The notes below the pieces were generated by a model, which had not been told where the DNA came from, made no database searches, and saw only the letters and a list, made by a program, of their open reading frames with translations. Shown here piece after piece: positions 49,378 through 59,506 of a stretch of DNA of 64,000 bases. Numbering within the stretch: position 1 is the first letter of the stretch; every line of letters starts with the position of its first letter. The translations under genes were made by a program, and so were the position numbers. Source of the DNA: Cyanobacterium sp. uoEpiScrs1 (GTDB lineage Bacteria; Cyanobacteriota; Cyanobacteriia; Cyanobacteriales; Microcystaceae); the NCBI RefSeq assembly GCF_947331815.1, contig NZ_OX373462.1:1537376-1601375 (forward strand). Direction: 5' to 3'.

Positions 49378-50025
49378 CTAATCCTCAGCTCGCCATTCTC
49401 TATTGCCCATCCTAGGTAATATAGTATCGTTGGGAACTTCTGAGCGTGAAGAACGAGTTCGAGTATTTCTACGAACATTAGTAACTCCATCAGGTTCAGG
49501 CAAAAAAGCAATAGGATCAACTGCTGTTCTTCCTTGAGGGTGAATCTCGAAATGTAAATGGGGCCCAGTACTGTTGCCGGTGCTTCCCATCTCAGCAATT
49601 TGTTGTCCTTGTTCAACTTGTTGCCCACGGCGAACTAAAAGCCGACGATTATGTCCATAAAAACTTACACTACCATCAGGATGGCGTAATTTTACCAGAA
49701 TTCCATAGCCTTGAGAGTTCCATCCTGCTGAAATAACTACTCCAGTGGCTGCCGCAAAAATAGGGGTACCCATTGGTCCTGCAATATCAATTCCTTCATG
49801 CATATTGCCGTAGCGTATTCCAAAACCGGAAGTCATTCTCCCTTGAGTTGGCCAAATATAACCTGTAGATATTTGAGGGGTTTTTAATTTATATCGATTA
49901 GAGGTATTGGGAGAAAACTTTATCCTGCCGTTTGACTCCCCCGATGCTTCAACTATATTATTACAAAACACGGATAGGAGTAAACTAACACTTGTTAAGG
50001 CTAATCCAGAAGATAATCTTTTCAT
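49378..50025 (-). CDS. M23-family (LytM/DD-endopeptidase) metallopeptidase
   Basis: 215 residues. I start at ATG 50025 (MKRLSSGLALTSVSLLL), which gives a good signal peptide ending near residue 27; a TTG at 50040 adds five residues. The M23 domain starts GYIWPTQGRMTSGFGIR, with the zinc motif MHEGIDIAG (His and Asp), GHNRRL, and the final HLHFEIH. It cleaves peptidoglycan cross-bridges in the periplasm and would take part in wall growth or division. The Arg-rich tail is a basic extension. Length is normal for a single-domain member. Confidence 0.9.
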   Translation of the reverse strand: MKRLSSGLALTSVSLLLSVFCNNIVEASGESNGRIKFSPNTSNRYKLKTPQISTGYIWPTQGRMTSGFGIRYGNMHEGIDIAGPMGTPIFAAATGVVISAGWNSQGYGILVKLRHPDGSVSFYGHNRRLLVRRGQQVEQGQQIAEMGSTGNSTGPHLHFEIHPQGRTAVDPIAFLPEPDGVTNVRRNTRTRSSRSEVPNDTILPRMGNREWRAED

Positions 50026-50987
50026 CTGTTCTAAAGGCAATTAAAGTATATGAGTAAGCAGATTTTGTTAAAAACTTTAAAATGTTGTGGAATTACTTTA
50101 CTTGATATATGTCAGAACGTAAAGGCCGTAATAATAGCTATCCTGTTTTATAAAAAATACATGATTTTTTATAAAAGCATTCGTATTCAATTTCTGTTAT
50201 AACCTAGAAAGTTAAATTCTTTTTGCCATTGATGGAGTGCACTTGAAAAGATTAACTTTACCTCTAAAGAGAGTATTTAATTTTTTCCTCTTCACTTATT
50301 CATAAGTGAAGAGGAAAAAATAATTTGTCTGAAGAAACTCGACAATTAACGCTTTGGAATATTCTCCTTTAACAGTACAAAAAATTTTTTAAAACTAAAA
50401 TATTATCAAGTAAATTTTTGTAACTAATGACACTCAAGGTTAGTCTTGAGTTAGACTATATCTAGGTCTTAACATAAATAGCTTTTAATTGAAGGCATTA
50501 ATCCAAACTTATAAACTGAAATAAATATTCTTTCGATAGTTAAAGCTGAGTTCTATCTCGATCAATAGGATAGTGATTACTAATAGTCATTATTATTGAT
50601 TATGATATTATTTACATTAATAATTGATACCTATGGCTAATGAGGAAACAATCTTGCCTCATTGACCATAGTATGTCTGGCATTAGAGCCAAGTTGAGTC
50701 TACATTGATATCTTGTGCAATATAATCATCCCCAAACTCAGTCTACTCTTCTACTCCATATTAATTCTATGGCTACTTTAAGCTTGCCTATCTTTTGATT
50801 TTTTAAAAATCATATTACAAATATAAATATTAGTCCGCTTTCCGACCTACCAAGTCATTTTTTAGCTAATTAACCTAGTTTCTAGAAACTAGGTTAAGAC
50901 ATCATTTGTAAATTAATCCCATATTTAAACCAGGGACATGGAAACTGATCTAAAATTAGGCTGGGTAAAACTTATTTGTAATAATCA
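50026..50987. other. Gap with a long terminator-like hairpin
   Basis: About 960 bases. It holds the hairpin at 50280-50321. On the reverse strand near 50690-50740 a 19-codon stretch reads TEFGDDYIAQDINVDSTWL before a stop, possibly a relic of a lost coding region; it is too short to assign. Confidence 0.45.
50280..50321. terminator. 20-bp perfect hairpin, bidirectional terminator candidate
   Basis: Arms TTTTTTCCTCTTCACTTAT with its complement plus one A-T pair, loop TC, flanked by T- and A-runs on both sides. It lies 667 bp past the phosphatase gene stop and 255 bp upstream of the M23 peptidase start. Confidence 0.6.
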
Positions 50988-51470
50988 TTACGAATATAGA
51001 TAATTTTGACAAATTTTCTCTAATAATCCCTCACAAGCATCCAACAACAAGTCAATGACCTTATCAAACTCTGCCTGACCTCCATAATAAGGATCGAGAA
51101 CTTGTCTTTCTGGATGTCGTGTTACAAACTCACATATCAAATGTACTTTATCTTTATATTTTTCTTGAGAATCAAGCGCTAAAATATTTTGATAATTTTC
51201 TTCATCCATTGCTAAAATCAGGTCAAATTGTTTAAAGTCAAACTGCTCGAATTGTCTGGCCCTGCCTCTAAACTCAATTCCCCGGCTCAGTGCAGCAGAT
51301 TTCATTCTACGATCTGGGGCAGCACCGATGTGGTAACTTGATGTTCCTGCTGAATCACAAACAATTTGTTCTTCTAAATTTGCCTCTTGAATTAAGTGGT
51401 TCATAATATTTTCCGCTGCCGGAGAACGACAAATATTACCAAGACAGACAAACAGTAATTTGTATACCAT
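50988..51470 (-). CDS. Low-molecular-weight protein-tyrosine phosphatase
   Basis: 160 residues. The P-loop C9-x5-R15 is visible in VCLGNICRSPAAE and the general-acid Asp in VLDPYYGGQAEF near residue 127. Bacterial members dephosphorylate tyrosine kinases that control capsule or exopolysaccharide export, so a link to the surface-glycan genes in this window is plausible but not shown by position. Length normal, no breaks. Monocistronic. Confidence 0.92.
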   Translation of the reverse strand: MVYKLLFVCLGNICRSPAAENIMNHLIQEANLEEQIVCDSAGTSSYHIGAAPDRRMKSAALSRGIEFRGRARQFEQFDFKQFDLILAMDEENYQNILALDSQEKYKDKVHLICEFVTRHPERQVLDPYYGGQAEFDKVIDLLLDACEGLLEKICQNYLYS

Positions 51471-51619
51471 GAAGTTTATTAAAATATCTTAGAGCGATTA
51501 TTGTAACTGAATTTTATACTGTAATACATTCTAGATGATATTCTGTATTCCGACTCTAAAACAATGCTAAGGTTCAACAATCAAACTTGTAACTCTGTTT
51601 ATTAAAGGTAAATCTTGAA

Positions 51620-53029
51620 ATGTTAAATTTACTAAAGAAAACTCGCTCTTATAGTTCTTATTACAACAATTTCTACAATAAAAAACCTAATCGGGTTTCT
51701 AAAATTTCCTTCTTTTGGCTGCTCTTTGCTTGTCCTGTCTTAATTATCCTTTCGGAGTTTTTAGCTCAAGCTTACTTAGGAGTGACAGGTAAAGATAACA
51801 ATATAGATGGTGAGTCTTCTTTAGTGAAAGCTTACCAGCTTAATTTCTTGACTGCTAATAAACAGCCAATAGAAGGATTAACTAACGGAGGAGGCTTAGT
51901 AGTTAAACGCAGTTCCACCTTAGGCTATGAACTAATAAGTCCTCAAAAAAGTAAATTTTGGCAAATAAATGAACAAGGAGTACGTGATAGTAAATCTCTG
52001 CCTTTAGCAAAACCAAAAAGTGAAATTCGTATTTTTATCTTAGGCGGGTCTACCGCTTTTGGACAGTTAAATCCTAATAATCAAACTACCATTAGCTATC
52101 ATCTTGAAGCTCGTCTTCAACAACGAGTTAAACAACAAAAAAATTCTCCTGATCAATATCGTCCTGATATTTTCCCTTTCTTTATACCCACTAGACGACA
52201 ATTAATAAAATTACCCCCCAAGATTCGTGAGGGTAATTATCGGGTTATTAATGCCGCAGTTCCAGGATATACTTCAGGAAATCAACTAGCTAAATTAGCC
52301 TTGAAAATCCTACCTTATCAACCGGATTTGATTGTGGTCTTAGACGGATATGAAGACTTGATGTTACAAAGTAATTATCCCGAGACTGATATTCCTCATA
52401 TTGACGAATTTTTAGCTGATGCAAAAGGTTATTTTCGTGATTATTTGGATTTTTCTATTGATAAATGGTTAAAAAGTACAGCATTAGTGAAAACCTTTAA
52501 GTCTTTTACCCCTCAATCTTCTGTTTCTCCAGACCAAACCAGTTTAGTTATTAATAATAATGGTAAATCTCTTAAGTCCTATTTGCCTAGCGATATCAAA
52601 GAATTGAAACGTCGGGTTGACCGTTATAAAGAAAATCATCAGCAGTTAATTAAGTTATCTGCACAATGGGGAATTCCCGTTGTGTTAGCTATTCAACCGG
52701 AAATTACTTCTCGTAGTATTGATAAACTTTCAGTTAGAGAAAAGGCTATCCGTAATCATTTGGGAAAGGATTATCTTGATAACTTTCCACAAGCTTATAA
52801 TGAATTAGCAAAAACAAGTCAGTACTTAGCTAAAGTGTTCCCAAAAAATGTAAAATTTATTAGTTTTTATCAAAATAACTCTTCTTTTCATACTCCAATG
52901 TTCTCTGATACTATCCACCTAACAGAGCAATCTAATAAAACCATAGCAGAAAAGCTTTATCATGTAATTACTGCTTGGGAAAAAATACAGATTATTCCTC
53001 AATATTTTTATCTCAAAACGAATAATTAA
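51620..53029 (+). CDS. Membrane-anchored SGNH/GDSL-like hydrolase
   Basis: 469 residues: basic N-terminus, one membrane span (about 31-52), then an SGNH-type domain. The nucleophile block LGGSTAFG carries S144, block II VINAAVPGYTSGNQ supplies the Gly, block III is LDGYEDL in place of the usual GxND, and block V DTIHLTEQ holds the Asp-x-x-His pair. Such proteins often act as acyl or acetyl hydrolases or transferases on polysaccharides. The odd block III means the enzyme could be atypical. Likely periplasmic side. Role in surface glycans is an inference. Confidence 0.8.
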   Translation: MLNLLKKTRSYSSYYNNFYNKKPNRVSKISFFWLLFACPVLIILSEFLAQAYLGVTGKDNNIDGESSLVKAYQLNFLTANKQPIEGLTNGGGLVVKRSSTLGYELISPQKSKFWQINEQGVRDSKSLPLAKPKSEIRIFILGGSTAFGQLNPNNQTTISYHLEARLQQRVKQQKNSPDQYRPDIFPFFIPTRRQLIKLPPKIREGNYRVINAAVPGYTSGNQLAKLALKILPYQPDLIVVLDGYEDLMLQSNYPETDIPHIDEFLADAKGYFRDYLDFSIDKWLKSTALVKTFKSFTPQSSVSPDQTSLVINNNGKSLKSYLPSDIKELKRRVDRYKENHQQLIKLSAQWGIPVVLAIQPEITSRSIDKLSVREKAIRNHLGKDYLDNFPQAYNELAKTSQYLAKVFPKNVKFISFYQNNSSFHTPMFSDTIHLTEQSNKTIAEKLYHVITAWEKIQIIPQYFYLKTNN

Positions 53030-54194
53030 CTAGAACAATTTATGAGTTATATAGAAATAACGATTTTTTAAGTAGTTACTGCTATACTATAATTTAACCC
53101 TATTCTCACTCTTAATATACAAGGCGTGGTCTAATTAGCTAGAGTTAAATGGCAATCCATGAACAGCCGCAACATTAAGTATCTATAATTGTATTATTTG
53201 TGATATTTATTTGCATTACGTTAGTTTTCATTTTATATAACTTATTATTTTTCTGGATCACCATTATTTTTTTACAGATATTATAATTTTCTGTTGTAGA
53301 TTGTTTAGCAATGAAAGGAATCATTTTCTGCAAAGTTTTTCGATAAACTTCGTTTTGATTTGATTCTATATCTTCCCTGTTTTATCACATGACAACGGTA
53401 ATATCCTTATCAGCTCCTAGTTTTTGCTAAAAATAAGCTTATCCTGACTCGTGTATATGAATAGTAATAGCTTTTTGATATAATCTTTAAAATTAAGAAA
53501 ATTTACTAAGTTTTAATTGACCAATCGTAATATAGACGTACTTATATTATAGAAAATTGATAGATTATTTTGACATAGTTAAATTACAGAATAAATATTA
53601 GTTGAGTTGGACGAAACATTTAACTGACTAGGTCAATATTTTTCGTCTATAGTAAGAAAATTTATTTTTACTATTTTATACTGATTATCTCAATTAATAA
53701 TCATACTAAATATAATATTCAAAGTTATTTTTATTTATAATTTCTTTGAAAGTATTTACTGTTTAAAATTACAATGTTCTTGAATTTACTTAGTAAAGGT
53801 TAAATTTTTGCCAGTATCTTTCCTGGAAAAATAGCTATCTTTTTTTATGAGCTCAGCTAAATTTATTTTTAAAATTTTTAGATCAACTAATTCTTTAGCT
53901 ACGATAAACTCTCCTAATTCAATTAATTTATTTATACTTTACCCCGAGTTATATTTCTTTAATGCACATAAGTATCATAAACAGTTCAAATAACATTATT
54001 AATATAGTATACTAGAACTAATTATATGTTTTTTTACTAAAAAAGCATAAGACTATCGACTAATCAGCTTAGTTATTACCGTCGTAGTTTTGAACTATAA
54101 ATGAAATCTTAATAATTTTCGAGCTTTCACGATTAAGACTGTAAATTTAACTTACAATAAAAAAGATGGTTAAGTTTGTCAACAATAGGAAATA
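53030..54194. other. Gap with no recognised gene
   Basis: About 1.2 kb, AT-rich. A GC-richer patch at about 53120-53180 may be decayed sequence. No repeat or RNA gene recognised. Confidence 0.45.
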
Positions 54195-54506
54195 ATGACT
54201 GGACAAGAATTACATACACTTTTATTTAGTAAATGGGGCAAATCTTATGATGTTCAGATAAAGAAAATCAAGGGTAAGTTTTTTTTTCAAGTGATGTGGA
54301 AATACCTTGAACAAACTTCTTTTCCCATGTCTCAAACTTGGTATTTCAACCATTTAGATACCGTAGCAAATTATTTAACAGCTTGGGGAAGCACAGATCA
54401 GATTATTACTTATTTAGAACAAACTCATAATCGCCCCCGTATGGGGAAAGCAATCAGTATTGCGCTGGATTTAGGAGAAAAAACTTCTGAGTGGATTTTA
54501 GATTAA
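54195..54506 (+). CDS. DUF3067 family protein
   Basis: 103 residues. The DUF3067 family occurs in cyanobacteria and plastid-bearing eukaryotes. Visible are the start TGQELHTLLFSKWGKSYDVQ, the WKYLEQTSFPMSQ region, and a conserved end NRPRMGKAISIALDLG. Soluble, no known function. It ends 210 bp before the convergent tatC gene with a small hairpin between. The assignment to family is from pattern memory. Confidence 0.78.
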   Translation: MTGQELHTLLFSKWGKSYDVQIKKIKGKFFFQVMWKYLEQTSFPMSQTWYFNHLDTVANYLTAWGSTDQIITYLEQTHNRPRMGKAISIALDLGEKTSEWILD

Positions 54507-54567
54507 TAAAATATAAAAAATAAATCAATAAATTTATTCTTTATATTTACTCTTGACTTACAAAACA

Positions 54568-54585
54568 AAAACTATAAATAGTTTT
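54568..54585. terminator. Small hairpin between convergent genes
   Basis: AAAACTAT AA ATAGTTTT, with an outer ACAAAAC/GTTTTGT able to extend it. It may serve both DUF3067 and tatC transcripts. Confidence 0.45.
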
Positions 54586-54716
54586 GTATTTTATAGTAAA
54601 AATTAATTTTTTATAAATTAGATTCGATATCAGGATTAATAGATATTTTTAAAGAAAGAATCAATTCTATTTGATAGGTTTTATTACTCATATCTTATTG
54701 CATAAACTGTGAACTA

Positions 54717-55481
54717 TTAATTTCCTGTTAATTTTAATATTCCGATTCCAGCAAAATATAGTCCTAATACGGCGGTAGCTAATAAAGATTGGGTTAATGG
54801 ATCAGTAGAAGGAGTTAAGACAGCACCTAAAATAACAGAACCTAGAACAATTACACGCCATCTTTTAAGCATTGCTTTTGAAGAAATAATTCCTAAGAAA
54901 CCTAATGTTAGTTGAATAATAGGAATTTGAAAAGCAAGTCCAGTGCTAAACATTAATAGTAAAATAAACTCAAAATATCGATCAATTGACCAGGACTGTG
55001 CAACGATACCAGCTCCATAACTGATAAAAAACTGTAAAGCAGCAGGAATTAATGCCCAATAAGCAAAGGACAATCCCAGTAAAAATAAAATACTTGATCC
55101 CAAAACAACAGGACCTAACAAACGACGCTCTCGACGAGTTAGACCAGGTAAAATAAATTGAAGAATTTGGTAGAGAATGAAAGGACTCGATATCAAGAAT
55201 CCACTATACCCGGCAACTTTGATCGACACAAAGAAGAATTCTCCTGGAGCTAATTGTAAGAATTCAACGTCTTGAGCAGGAAACTGTAACCATTTTACTA
55301 AGGGTTTCACAAAGATAAAACAGCCAATTATTCCAATAAAAACTGCGATTAATCCATAAAAAATACGTTTACGCAATTCTTCAAGATGATCGAACAATGA
55401 CATTTCTATATCATTGGGTATTTCATTTAAATAAGTCTGCTGATCGGTTGATGATGAAGTTTTAATGTCTGTCGTAGCCAT
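54717..55481 (-). CDS. tatC: Sec-independent protein translocase TatC
   Basis: 254-residue core of the twin-arginine translocase, which recognises the RR signal of folded exported proteins such as the phosphoesterase at 19.5 kb. The N-terminal cytoplasmic motif [14 protein letters not shown] lies at about residues 27-40, the conserved loop [14 protein letters not shown] and the [11 protein letters not shown]-type loop ([13 protein letters not shown]) are visible, and six membrane spans can be counted. Length normal. TatA/B are not in the window. Confidence 0.95.
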   Translation of the reverse strand: MATTDIKTSSSTDQQTYLNEIPNDIEMSLFDHLEELRKRIFYGLIAVFIGIIGCFIFVKPLVKWLQFPAQDVEFLQLAPGEFFFVSIKVAGYSGFLISSPFILYQILQFILPGLTRRERRLLGPVVLGSSILFLLGLSFAYWALIPAALQFFISYGAGIVAQSWSIDRYFEFILLLMFSTGLAFQIPIIQLTLGFLGIISSKAMLKRWRVIVLGSVILGAVLTPSTDPLTQSLLATAVLGLYFAGIGILKLTGN

Positions 55482-55970
55482 AATCTAGATATAATCATAA
55501 TTACTGCTTTACTATTCTAGTCCGTCATGACTTGAGTACAAATTTTTATCTAAAAAAATATTTTTCAACAACCCTTTATAAAATAAATCAAATTATATTT
55601 GAGAATAAAGAAGAATATTATAATTATTTATTAACGGGTTGTTTTCATATTTTGCTTTGATTAAGCTGAAAGCATAGATTTATGACCCAAAGTTTCACGC
55701 TCTTGGTAAACAATAATATCAACAATAGTTAATATTCACTATAAAAATAAATTACTATAAATAAGTTATACGATTATTCCTTAAGTAGATTTTAACTTAC
55801 TTGTGATACATATTTATATATGGTAGAACCAGTTGTATGACTGCTAAAGCGTAAATAGAGTACATCTTACTAGATGTCTTAATTTTATGAAAGTTGTTAG
55901 TGGTTTGGCTATTTAGATAACTACTGGCTGCATCGTGTTGAAAAAAAGTTATCAATATGTTCTAAGGAAG
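55482..55970. other. Gap, nothing recognised
   Basis: About 490 AT-rich bases between two reverse genes. No hairpin of note. Confidence 0.4.
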
Positions 55971-57302
55971 TTAAGTCTCGGTTTTCATACTAGTACAAAC
56001 TTTAGTTAAAAAAGAAATTACATCATCAGCTAGCAATTCTAAAGTATCTTGAGTAACAGAAGGCTGGGAAACAGTAAAATTAAGAATCATTTTGTCGTTA
56101 AAGGTTGCAACAGCAACTGTAAATATTTTATTAAAAACAACATTAGAGGGGATAAAACTTATTTCTTCTAAGATTAACTTTCCTTTAATTTTAGGTACAT
56201 TAATTTTGCCAATATTGGTAACTGAAATTGTCGCAAAAAATGATTCAGAATTAACTAAAAAATAATCTACTATTTTTCGAATTATTAATAGAGGTTTAAA
56301 CATATCTTTTTGCTTTAATCCCTTATTAATTTGTCGAGTGACATCTCTTGCCAATTCCCAAAATAATGTTTCTGATTTTATAGTATGAAAAGATGTTAAA
56401 AATGAGACAAACATTCCCATATTTTCTAGGGGAACTTTTGGCTCAATTCTTCGCCGCAAATCTATATAGGAAGCACAGGAAATATTGATTTTTCTAGATT
56501 GATTTTTCCTGATTTTATTGGCAACTGCAATCAACATTGCTGAACATAATGCTCCATGGACAGTCGTATTCTCTAGATGACATAGGTTAATTAGTGTTTT
56601 TGTTACTTCTGGCTCTAAATATCGCTGGGTTATTCCACAATTACGTAACTCAATTACTACATTCTCTTCAGACTTCAATGATTCTATCTGATAAAAAAAC
56701 ATTTTAAATCCAAGTATTCCTAAAAAATAAACACTATTAATTATATTTATTTTGTTCTTAATCCATTTAAAAAATGAATTATCTAAGGATAAGAGAGAAG
56801 ATTTTAGAGACAAATTAGAGTTTAATTCCAAATTTTGCCCCGAAGCAATCATTTGACAATAATTAAATATTTCTTCCTGGAGTCTCACAGATGAGAGTCC
56901 ATCCGATATGGCATGATGTATGGTCGTAATTATATATTTAATATCAGGTTCTTCTCTGTGTAAAACTAATAGACATCTTAATAAATATTTATTGCTTTCT
57001 AAGGGAGTATTTAACTCTTTCAATATGAATTTTTTAAAAGAAATATTCTGATCAAAATAAACAGTACTTAGAGGAATTTCATAAGTATTTTCAACAGTAA
57101 AATATAGATTTTTTAAAGTACCTATAATTTGATAATCTAAACAGGGATAATTAGATTGAACTATCTTTAAAGCTTTTCTTAGTATTTCTTCATTAAGATC
57201 TCCCTTAATGCGACTTATAGTGACTATATTTAATGAGCCCCCGCAGCGATTTAAGATCTCCATAATTTGTTCGGCAGGAACTAACTTTTTTATTTTAGAC
57301 AT
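55971..57302 (-). CDS. Stand-alone condensation-domain / acyltransferase-like protein
   Basis: 443 residues with a condensation-domain fold. The catalytic HHxxxDG motif is at residues 129-135 (HHAISDG). This places it with condensation domains of nonribosomal synthetases and with PapA5/alcohol acetyltransferase-type enzymes that ester-link acyl groups. C-terminal TNIGKINVPKIKG and VATFNDKMILNFTVSQP resemble the latter. There is no carrier or adenylation domain, and no synthetase gene nearby. It is divergent from ispD (79 bp apart). Substrate unknown; a transferase working on an envelope lipid or glycan is one possibility. Confidence 0.78.
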   Translation of the reverse strand: MSKIKKLVPAEQIMEILNRCGGSLNIVTISRIKGDLNEEILRKALKIVQSNYPCLDYQIIGTLKNLYFTVENTYEIPLSTVYFDQNISFKKFILKELNTPLESNKYLLRCLLVLHREEPDIKYIITTIHHAISDGLSSVRLQEEIFNYCQMIASGQNLELNSNLSLKSSLLSLDNSFFKWIKNKINIINSVYFLGILGFKMFFYQIESLKSEENVVIELRNCGITQRYLEPEVTKTLINLCHLENTTVHGALCSAMLIAVANKIRKNQSRKINISCASYIDLRRRIEPKVPLENMGMFVSFLTSFHTIKSETLFWELARDVTRQINKGLKQKDMFKPLLIIRKIVDYFLVNSESFFATISVTNIGKINVPKIKGKLILEEISFIPSNVVFNKIFTVAVATFNDKMILNFTVSQPSVTQDTLELLADDVISFLTKVCTSMKTET

Positions 57303-57381
57303 AATAATAAATCGCTCATAGTGATCAAAGCGTATCTAAAATAATATACTAGTCTGAAACATATCATTAAACTATAAAAGA

Positions 57382-58071
57382 ATGCACTTATTAATTACAG
57401 CAGCAGGACTAGGAAAGCGGATGGGAAGTGCTAGAAACAAACTACTTCTTAGTCTCTTGGGAAAACCTTTATTAACTTGGACACTTTTGGCTGCAGAATC
57501 ATCTGAAAAAATTTGCTGGATCGGCATTATTGGAAAGCCTTATGACTTTCCTAGTTTTCAGGAAATTATTACCAATCTTTCTGTGACCAAACCAGTAGAA
57601 TTAATCCAAGGAGGCAAAACTCGCCAGCAATCAGTATACAATGGACTACAAGCTTTGTCCATAGAAGCACAAAAGATCTTGATTCATGATGGAGCACGAT
57701 GCTTAGCTACTCCAAAATTGTTTGACCGTTGTGCTGATGAATTATTGACTTGTCATGGGTTAATAACAGCTGTCCCCGTCAAAGACACCATTAAAGTAGT
57801 TGACAAACATAAGTTTATTAAAAATACCCCAAATAGATCTCAACTATGGGCAGCTCAGACTCCCCAAGGATTTGATGTTAAACTCCTAAAAAAATGTCAT
57901 GAAAAAGGACGTATTTGCAATTGGGAAGTTACTGATGATTCAGCTTTATTTGAAAAATGTCAATTACCTGTAAAAATTATGGAGGGGGAGGAAACAAACT
58001 TGAAAGTCACAACTCCAACTGACCTAAAAATTGCTGAGTATATTCTTAAAAATAATCTTGGTATATCTTAA
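57382..58071 (+). CDS. ispD: 2-C-methyl-D-erythritol 4-phosphate cytidylyltransferase
   Basis: 229-residue MEP-pathway enzyme making CDP-methylerythritol for isoprenoid synthesis. The nucleotide loop AAGLGKRMGSARNKLLLSL lies at residues 7-25; VELIQGGKTRQQSVYNGL near residue 72, ILIHDGARCLATP near residue 98 and TAVPVKDTIKVV and QTPQGFDVKLL follow in order. Length normal. It is divergent from the condensation-domain gene and ends 1.4 kb before the next gene. Confidence 0.95.
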   Translation: MHLLITAAGLGKRMGSARNKLLLSLLGKPLLTWTLLAAESSEKICWIGIIGKPYDFPSFQEIITNLSVTKPVELIQGGKTRQQSVYNGLQALSIEAQKILIHDGARCLATPKLFDRCADELLTCHGLITAVPVKDTIKVVDKHKFIKNTPNRSQLWAAQTPQGFDVKLLKKCHEKGRICNWEVTDDSALFEKCQLPVKIMEGEETNLKVTTPTDLKIAEYILKNNLGIS

Positions 58072-59506
58072 TTTATTAGTCCACTATAAATGTTTATAAT
58101 CTCATTTCATATATGAAACAATAAAATTATTTAGTCTAGTGTTAGACATAGATTATAGTGTTAATTTAACCAGTTAATACTGTAATCTATGTATATATAA
58201 AATATACTCAATGTCCCTTCTGTAGAGAAAGTATCAAAGTAACGTTATATACAGAAAATATTATTGAAGTTTCTTGTTAAGAGAGGCAAAGATTATAAGC
58301 TCATCTGATATGGGAAAGAAATAGCTAACAATTATCTAAAATTTTCAAAAAATAGAAAAGTCAAATTGACTCCCGATTGCATTAGCAACCCAGAGTTAGT
58401 TATCGTCCATACCATCAATCTATTCATTGTTCAGTCGTATTTACTCCCTCAGTTTACCCCACAGAAAATGTCAATCACCAGTTTAGTGTATTAATCCCTG
58501 CATTATTGATTGGATTGTATCCTCATAAGTCTAATTAGAATCAACTTATGCCACCAAAGTCTGAGAATACTCGACTTATTAGCACAAAGTGTAATCAAAA
58601 ATGGAATATTTAGTCATTAACAACTTTCTATTTAATTACATTCTATACTGTTTGAAGTAGCTAAACTGGCTTATCAGAATAGCTAGTACAGTTTAACGAA
58701 CAGTCTTTTAGGCTTCTTGAGGTTAAGATTGTGGCTTCAAGAAAATTACAGTTTTTGTATCTCAATGTGTCTCTGCGATAACTCTTGATTCTCAAGGTTA
58801 TAAATTTCTGCATCAATAGCAGGAATTTTATGACGTCACATTTTCCTGAGAGATAACTGTCGTTATCTATGCGGTTATTGTTTGTCGAAACTTTAAATTG
58901 AAGAAGATAATAATTCTTCCATTCTGAAGATATTTATCTTAATATTTATCTCTCAATCTTAATATAAGGTAGTTGCATAAAAATAAGGTTTCTACTGAAA
59001 TTTATTATTAACTCATAATCAGCAACTCTTACATCCAGTTCAAAATAATTATCATAAAAATGATAATCAGGCGGTATTAGAAGTAACTAGTAAAGTTTTA
59101 TTAACATAAATTGCCGTCTAGCTTAAAATAAATAATTACCATTATTACTTATGATACTTAGCAAATCTACTATTAATCCTGGCTGAAAACGTAATGTAAT
59201 TTTTCTAGCCTAATAAGTGTTAAAATACCAATTTTTTCTATATATTATCTATAAGTCTGTCTGAAAAATTAAACTAACAGACTATCCTAGTCTGAGTTTA
59301 ATCACTTGACACTGATTGCAACTATAGAACTTATATTAATTTTGAAATTAAAAGTAGCTATAAGCTGACTATAAATAATATAAAACTAACACAAAAATAC
59401 AAAATATAAGATAAATATCTGTGGATTACATAATTAATAACTAACAATATCAGTAGTGTAGTTTTATTATGTATAAACTTATTTTACCATTTTTATAAAC
59501 TTTCTT
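58072..59506. other. 1.4-kb gap, possible decayed coding sequence
   Basis: Between 58360 and 58900 the composition is less AT-rich, suggesting former coding sequence; the candidate relic is listed separately. The rest is AT-rich with no gene, RNA or long hairpin. Confidence 0.45.
58386..58535 (+). pseudogene. Possible pseudogene fragment
   Basis: A 50-codon open frame between stops, with no start codon, rich in protein-like residues (for example SYRPYHQSIHCS and HQFSVLIPALLIGLYP), followed after a TAG by another 24 open codons. I cannot identify a parent family. It may be a relic of a lost gene or a chance open stretch in a less AT-rich patch. Confidence 0.2.

Noticed and set aside
49362-49628. 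Reverse ORF overlapping the M23 peptidase end
   Set aside because: Alternative-frame shadow; the peptidase frame carries the zinc motifs.
7740-50321. The inverted repeats as a mobile element or insertion-sequence ends
   Set aside because: They differ in sequence, have no transposase or target duplications nearby, and each is a self-contained hairpin.
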